Shown: positions 60,804-64,000 of the stretch, piece after piece
How positions within the stretch are numbered: position 1 is the first letter of the stretch
How the letters are laid out: every line of letters begins with the position of its first letter
Assembly (NCBI RefSeq): GCF_025024155.1
Contig: NW_026251721.1
Coordinates: forward strand, 124,001 to 188,000
Reading direction: 5' to 3'
Source of the DNA: Gamsiella multidivaricata
Lineage: Eukaryota; Mortierellomycota; Mortierellomycetes; Mortierellales; Mortierellaceae
Length of the DNA stretch: 64,000 nucleotides
The notes under the pieces: model-generated
Database searches by the model: none
Told to the model about the DNA's origin: nothing
What the model saw: the letters and a program-made list of their open reading frames with translations, nothing else
Translations under genes and position numbers: made by a program

Positions 60804-62771
60804 TTATCCCCAATAGATCCTCCGACTCGTCTCGATCCCGGAATGGCAGATAACACAGTATTGATGCTCATAGATGCAGCTGTCGCACATCACCAGATGA
60901 AAGCACGGCACATTTACACGCAACAGCGGACCCTCCTTACATCGACGACACTTGAGCGTCGGGTTGTCAAGTCCATCCTCGTAAAGCACGCCCGCATATT
61001 CCTTTAGCCGACCTGTGGAATCTCGCCACCGCTGTAATCGGGCCACAATCTCCTTAAGCTTGTCTCCAACCATCGCTGCCTCGGGCTCTAACGTCTGGTG
61101 CGCGAACCTTAGACGATCCGTTAGGTCGTCTATTGTACTGATCAGATCCTGTCCAAGGTATATCGACATGTCTCCGGAAGACTCTGGGGGCGGGGGCAAA
61201 GATTTTGTGGGCACCGAGTCTTCGTACAATGAGCTGTTGTGGTCGTTAGCGTGCCACTGAGCGAGATCACCGTCGAGGACCACGTCATGTCGGGACCTGT
61301 TCTCATCCTGAATACAATCCTCTGCAGCAGAACCTGCTGATTCGTGTCCCCCATTTGTGAACTCCGCTTCAGTGGGCAACATTGCTGACGATCCTATGGG
61401 CGATCTAGAACTTGTCTTGCTCTTCGAACCAAATCCATCGACTTCGCCATCAGAATCCTCGTGTCCTTCTGGTATAGGTAACGGACGCAATCTACGTCTC
61501 GTAGCAGATCCTGTTGTCGGAGGTCTTACGGAGCTGACACAATTGTCCCACAGACCCTCAGTATCAGACCATGATTCCTCGACAGCCCTTTCCTGCTCCA
61601 TCTCCGATTCCTCATGCTCTACTTCCCCTGCGCCTGCCGAATTAAGCTGCATGTCTTCCCCTTGGTTGTTCTCGGATCGTCGATAATCGCTCGTTGTATC
61701 GCTTGAGTAATCGACCTCATCAGTATCAGCACCGTTGTCTGTATCGAGACTGTCCGCTGCCGCTGCTCTTTGTATCGGTGCGAGCGTATGAATTGGGTCC
61801 GGGGCTTGAAATTGAGCCCACCGATCAACCTTCCTCATCATACTGCAGCCGCCTTTCGCATCGGCAAGTCGCTGTGCGCAAAAATACGCTGCATTCGAAC
61901 CCGATCCATTGAAGGTCCACGACAATTTCATTTTCTGTCTGCAGAAGCAAATCGGCGGTCCTCTCGTCAACGTTGTCTTTCCATCCGCTCCGTCTTTGTG
62001 GTTGACCCAACGACGAACTGTTGTGGTATTATTGTCACATCCAATCTTTTCAGCCAGCAGCAGCAGCTGGATGCGAATATCCTTGTGCCTGAGTACGATC
62101 TCAAGATGTTGCCGTGCCAACTGGCCCTCTTCTTTACTAGAGATTGCCTCCTCCGACATGGCGCCACTCCAACCGGAGTTATGCTCCTTGACTAGGCGCT
62201 TGAACAGCTCCCAATTGGATTCATGTAAATGGAACCCGCATACAAGTACCTGCGGCCTGCTGGACGAAGTGACAATCTTTGCGGATATGCTGCTAGTAGC
62301 CAAAGTTTTCTGTTTGGAAGGTTGATGATAGCTATTGCTGCTGTCGTGGAAGGAACTGTCGCTTCGGGGTTTATTCCTGCTGAACCGCTGTTGGTCTCTC
62401 GATACTACGCCCCAGGGCAAAGAAGGGTCCTTCTTAGTGATGGACATGAGCGAGTCAACAACATCCTTGATAGCCTCGCGTGTCTTAGCCTTGTCTGGGG
62501 ATTGAAAGGGTGAATGTGAGTCCCTGCAAGTGCTGAGGACAGGCGACGGCTGCGAGGTGGGGGTTGACCGCGACGAGCCCGGGGTGTTTTTGGCAGGGAG
62601 ACTGCTTTCGCTGTCTTGAGGAGAGAAGGGCCCTGTCCGGTGCTCGAGCCACAGGAAAGGGCAGGTGTAGTGGCACTCAAAGACGAGGCCCTCGTACTCT
62701 GTGTGGATTCGGATGGCCGGTTTGGCGCAGAAGCAATGAGGCGGGATCATGCTGCCTGGCTGCCGTCTCAT
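60804..62771 (-). CDS. Double GRF-like zinc finger plus RING protein, putative E3 ligase
   Basis: One uninterrupted exon of 655 residues. The first GRF-like finger is at about 9-45 (PPHCFCAKPAIRI to CHYTCPFLW, with C-x-C then two more Cys). A second lies near the middle (PPICFCRQKMKLSW to FCAQRLADAKGGC). Between them is a Ser/Pro-rich linker and a His/Glu-rich region. After an acidic, Ser-rich stretch comes a helical block (LISTIDDLTDRLRFAHQTLE) and a C-terminal C3HC4-type RING, LKCRRCKEGPL, PCFHLVMCDSC and YCVICHSGI. GRF domains bind single-stranded DNA and RNA in other proteins; RING suggests ubiquitin transfer. The combination and order are not familiar to me. An in-frame ATG at 62876 would add 35 mostly hydrophobic residues; the nearer ATG is favoured. 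It lies 140 nt from the tetraspanin stop. Confidence 0.8.
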   Translation of the reverse strand: MRRQPGSMIPPHCFCAKPAIRIHTEYEGLVFECHYTCPFLWLEHRTGPFSPQDSESSLPAKNTPGSSRSTPTSQPSPVLSTCRDSHSPFQSPDKAKTREAIKDVVDSLMSITKKDPSLPWGVVSRDQQRFSRNKPRSDSSFHDSSNSYHQPSKQKTLATSSISAKIVTSSSRPQVLVCGFHLHESNWELFKRLVKEHNSGWSGAMSEEAISSKEEGQLARQHLEIVLRHKDIRIQLLLLAEKIGCDNNTTTVRRWVNHKDGADGKTTLTRGPPICFCRQKMKLSWTFNGSGSNAAYFCAQRLADAKGGCSMMRKVDRWAQFQAPDPIHTLAPIQRAAAADSLDTDNGADTDEVDYSSDTTSDYRRSENNQGEDMQLNSAGAGEVEHEESEMEQERAVEESWSDTEGLWDNCVSSVRPPTTGSATRRRLRPLPIPEGHEDSDGEVDGFGSKSKTSSRSPIGSSAMLPTEAEFTNGGHESAGSAAEDCIQDENRSRHDVVLDGDLAQWHANDHNSSLYEDSVPTKSLPPPPESSGDMSIYLGQDLISTIDDLTDRLRFAHQTLEPEAAMVGDKLKEIVARLQRWRDSTGRLKEYAGVLYEDGLDNPTLKCRRCKEGPLLRVNVPCFHLVMCDSCIYEHQYCVICHSGIETSRRIYWG

Positions 62772-62911
62772 TATGGTAGTAGGTAATGGAGGATCGATCG
62801 GTTTGGGCAGGCAAGCAGGCAGGGAGGAAAAGGAGGTGTTTGAGAAGAAAAGAGCAATGAGAAAATGAAAGAGCACTGGGGTAGCTGAAATTTATTGCTG
62901 AAAAGCGTAAA

Positions 62912-64000
62912 TTATAAGGGCTGAGTCTCGCGCTTGTCCTCCGCATAGTCAGGCAGGTCCCGGTATTCGTAGTCGCGGGCGCCAAAGCAGCCGTAGAAAA
63001 ACCGACCCCGGTACTGCTGATGCTCATCGTCTTCGTCGCAAGAGCCGCCGCTTCCATCTTCGTCCTCGTCACTCTCCACATCATATTCTTCGCTGCCATA
63101 ATAATCCCCGACGGAGTAATGCGGCAAGTCATCGTCCTCGCCAGCAAGCAACGGCGCTCGTGCAATCTCGTCCTCAATCTGTTTTTCACTTTTGAAGAAC
63201 GGTGACTCCCCATCCGTCCGCTCCTGTTCGTCCTCGTCCGTTGGATCCATCGTGGCAAGGTGCTTGAACAGAATCGATAGCAAAAACACGCCTGTCAACT
63301 AATAATAATACCAAGTGGTTAAAAATCGCCAACCAAATTCCTATTCACGCGAGACTAATGCCGATTCCATGTCGACCTACCTGAATTAAGCGTATGCAGA
63401 AAATGATGGAGCCCAGGCGTTGAAGTCGCTTCCCAAAACGCATGTACAGAAACTGAGCGCAAGGCGGAAGATAAATCTCGGGGTCCAGGGACATTGTCGC
63501 CGCCCGATCCTCACGAGTGAGAAATCCTTGGCAGTGAAACTATGGCACACGTTGCGGAAGAAGATTAACAGGCTGATTTTTATTTATTTTAATTTTTTTG
63601 CTGCCAGACATTGATGGCAACTCATGCATGTTGCAAACTATTGCTTACCTCGGTCTGGAGATCACGAATAAGGCTCCTATCTGTATGGTATGCTTTATCC
63701 CAAGATTTTTGCAGTGCTTCCTGAATCCAGCTAGATCCAGACATGAATCCAATGATCGCGTTTCCAACCTGCACTGCAATAAAGCACAGCACCAGCGCAA
63801 AGTACTACAGCATGTTTTAGAAAAAAGAGTTTATGGCGTTAGCTACATTGGCAATATTTTCGTAAAAGAGATTCTGTCGTAAACCCAGGCACTTGAGCGA
63901 TCGCACTTACCAAATTCATGAGGTGCCTACAACCCTTGGCTACGCCAAGAAGGCCCATGATAGAGACGAGGACAACGCCCACGCCCATAACGTCAATGCC
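62912..64000 (-). CDS. Tetraspanin-like membrane protein, 5' end outside window
   Basis: Exons visible: >64000-63911, 63804-63649, 63539-63381 and 63298-62912, in phase, at least 263 residues. The order of features is that of a tetraspanin. A hydrophobic segment, VMGVGVVLVSIMGLLGVA (second TM), is followed by YFALVLCFIAVQVGNAIIGF (third). A large extracellular loop then starts SGSSWIQEALQKSW and includes HCQGF and PPCAQF. A last TM is around LIQLTGVFLLSILF. The loop shows HCQGF where many tetraspanins have a CCG motif, so this is a divergent member. The C-terminal tail is very acidic (ESDEDEDGSGGSCDEDDE). Fungal tetraspanins act in polarised growth and penetration structures (family knowledge). 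The first TM and start lie beyond 64000. Confidence 0.85.

Noticed and set aside
62772..62876. 35-residue N-terminal extension of the GRF/RING protein with a hydrophobic start
   Set aside because: Possible signal or membrane anchor, but a zinc-finger/RING protein starting next to its first finger fits better. Left as an alternative.

Overview
The window looks like nuclear DNA of an early-diverging fungus, most likely Mortierellomycotina (Mortierella-like). That placement is an inference. It rests on genes cut by many short GT-AG introns, a fused alpha-beta tryptophan synthase of the fungal type, fungal proteins such as Bud6/Aip3, Tup1 and a Stm1-like protein, a TRAPPC11 subunit that budding yeast lacks, and very long Gln/His-rich regulators. 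I see no tRNA, rRNA, CRISPR array, intact transposon or bacterial-style operon.

Layout. 1-5.0 kb: 3' part of a malic enzyme gene, then a Stm1/SERBP1-like ribosome-binding protein, both on +. 5.0-10.1 kb: gene-poor. 10.2-14.2 kb: a 1231-residue Gln/His-rich probable regulator (+). 15.9-17.4 kb: a Ran1/Sks1-type kinase (-). 17.4-24.2 kb: gene-poor, with simple repeats and at most debris. 24.2-28.0 kb: tryptophan synthase and a small membrane-anchored protein of unknown role (both -). 28.8-31.3 kb: the E2 subunit of 2-oxoglutarate dehydrogenase (+). 31.5-37.1 kb: TRAPPC11 (-), divergent from phosphatidylinositol synthase (+, 37.3-39.0 kb). 39.3-49.6 kb: membrane-anchored GH17 glucanase (-), eIF3i (+), proteasome alpha7 (-) and Bud6 (-). 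49.6-52.4 kb: a region of apparently decayed coding sequence. 52.5-64 kb, all on -: a FAR1-domain Gln-rich protein, Tup1, a double GRF-like plus RING protein, and a tetraspanin cut by the window edge.

Most genes are housekeeping and not functionally linked. Possible local links are the TRAPPC11/PIS1 divergent pair (membrane traffic and phosphoinositide supply), the polarity and cell-wall group (Bud6, GH17, tetraspanin), and the regulator-rich right end (FAR1-type protein, Tup1, RING protein). Visible control sites include two TGACTCA elements and a TATA box ahead of tryptophan synthase and a CCAAT box ahead of the 2-oxoglutarate dehydrogenase E2 gene.

Exon joins were built by hand from splice sites, reading phase and family conservation, and every multi-exon model below closes in frame. 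Transcript ends are not known. No strong case for a wholly new multi-gene system was found. The best candidates for new biology are the three multidomain regulators (10.2-14.2, 52.5-55.7 and 60.8-62.8 kb).
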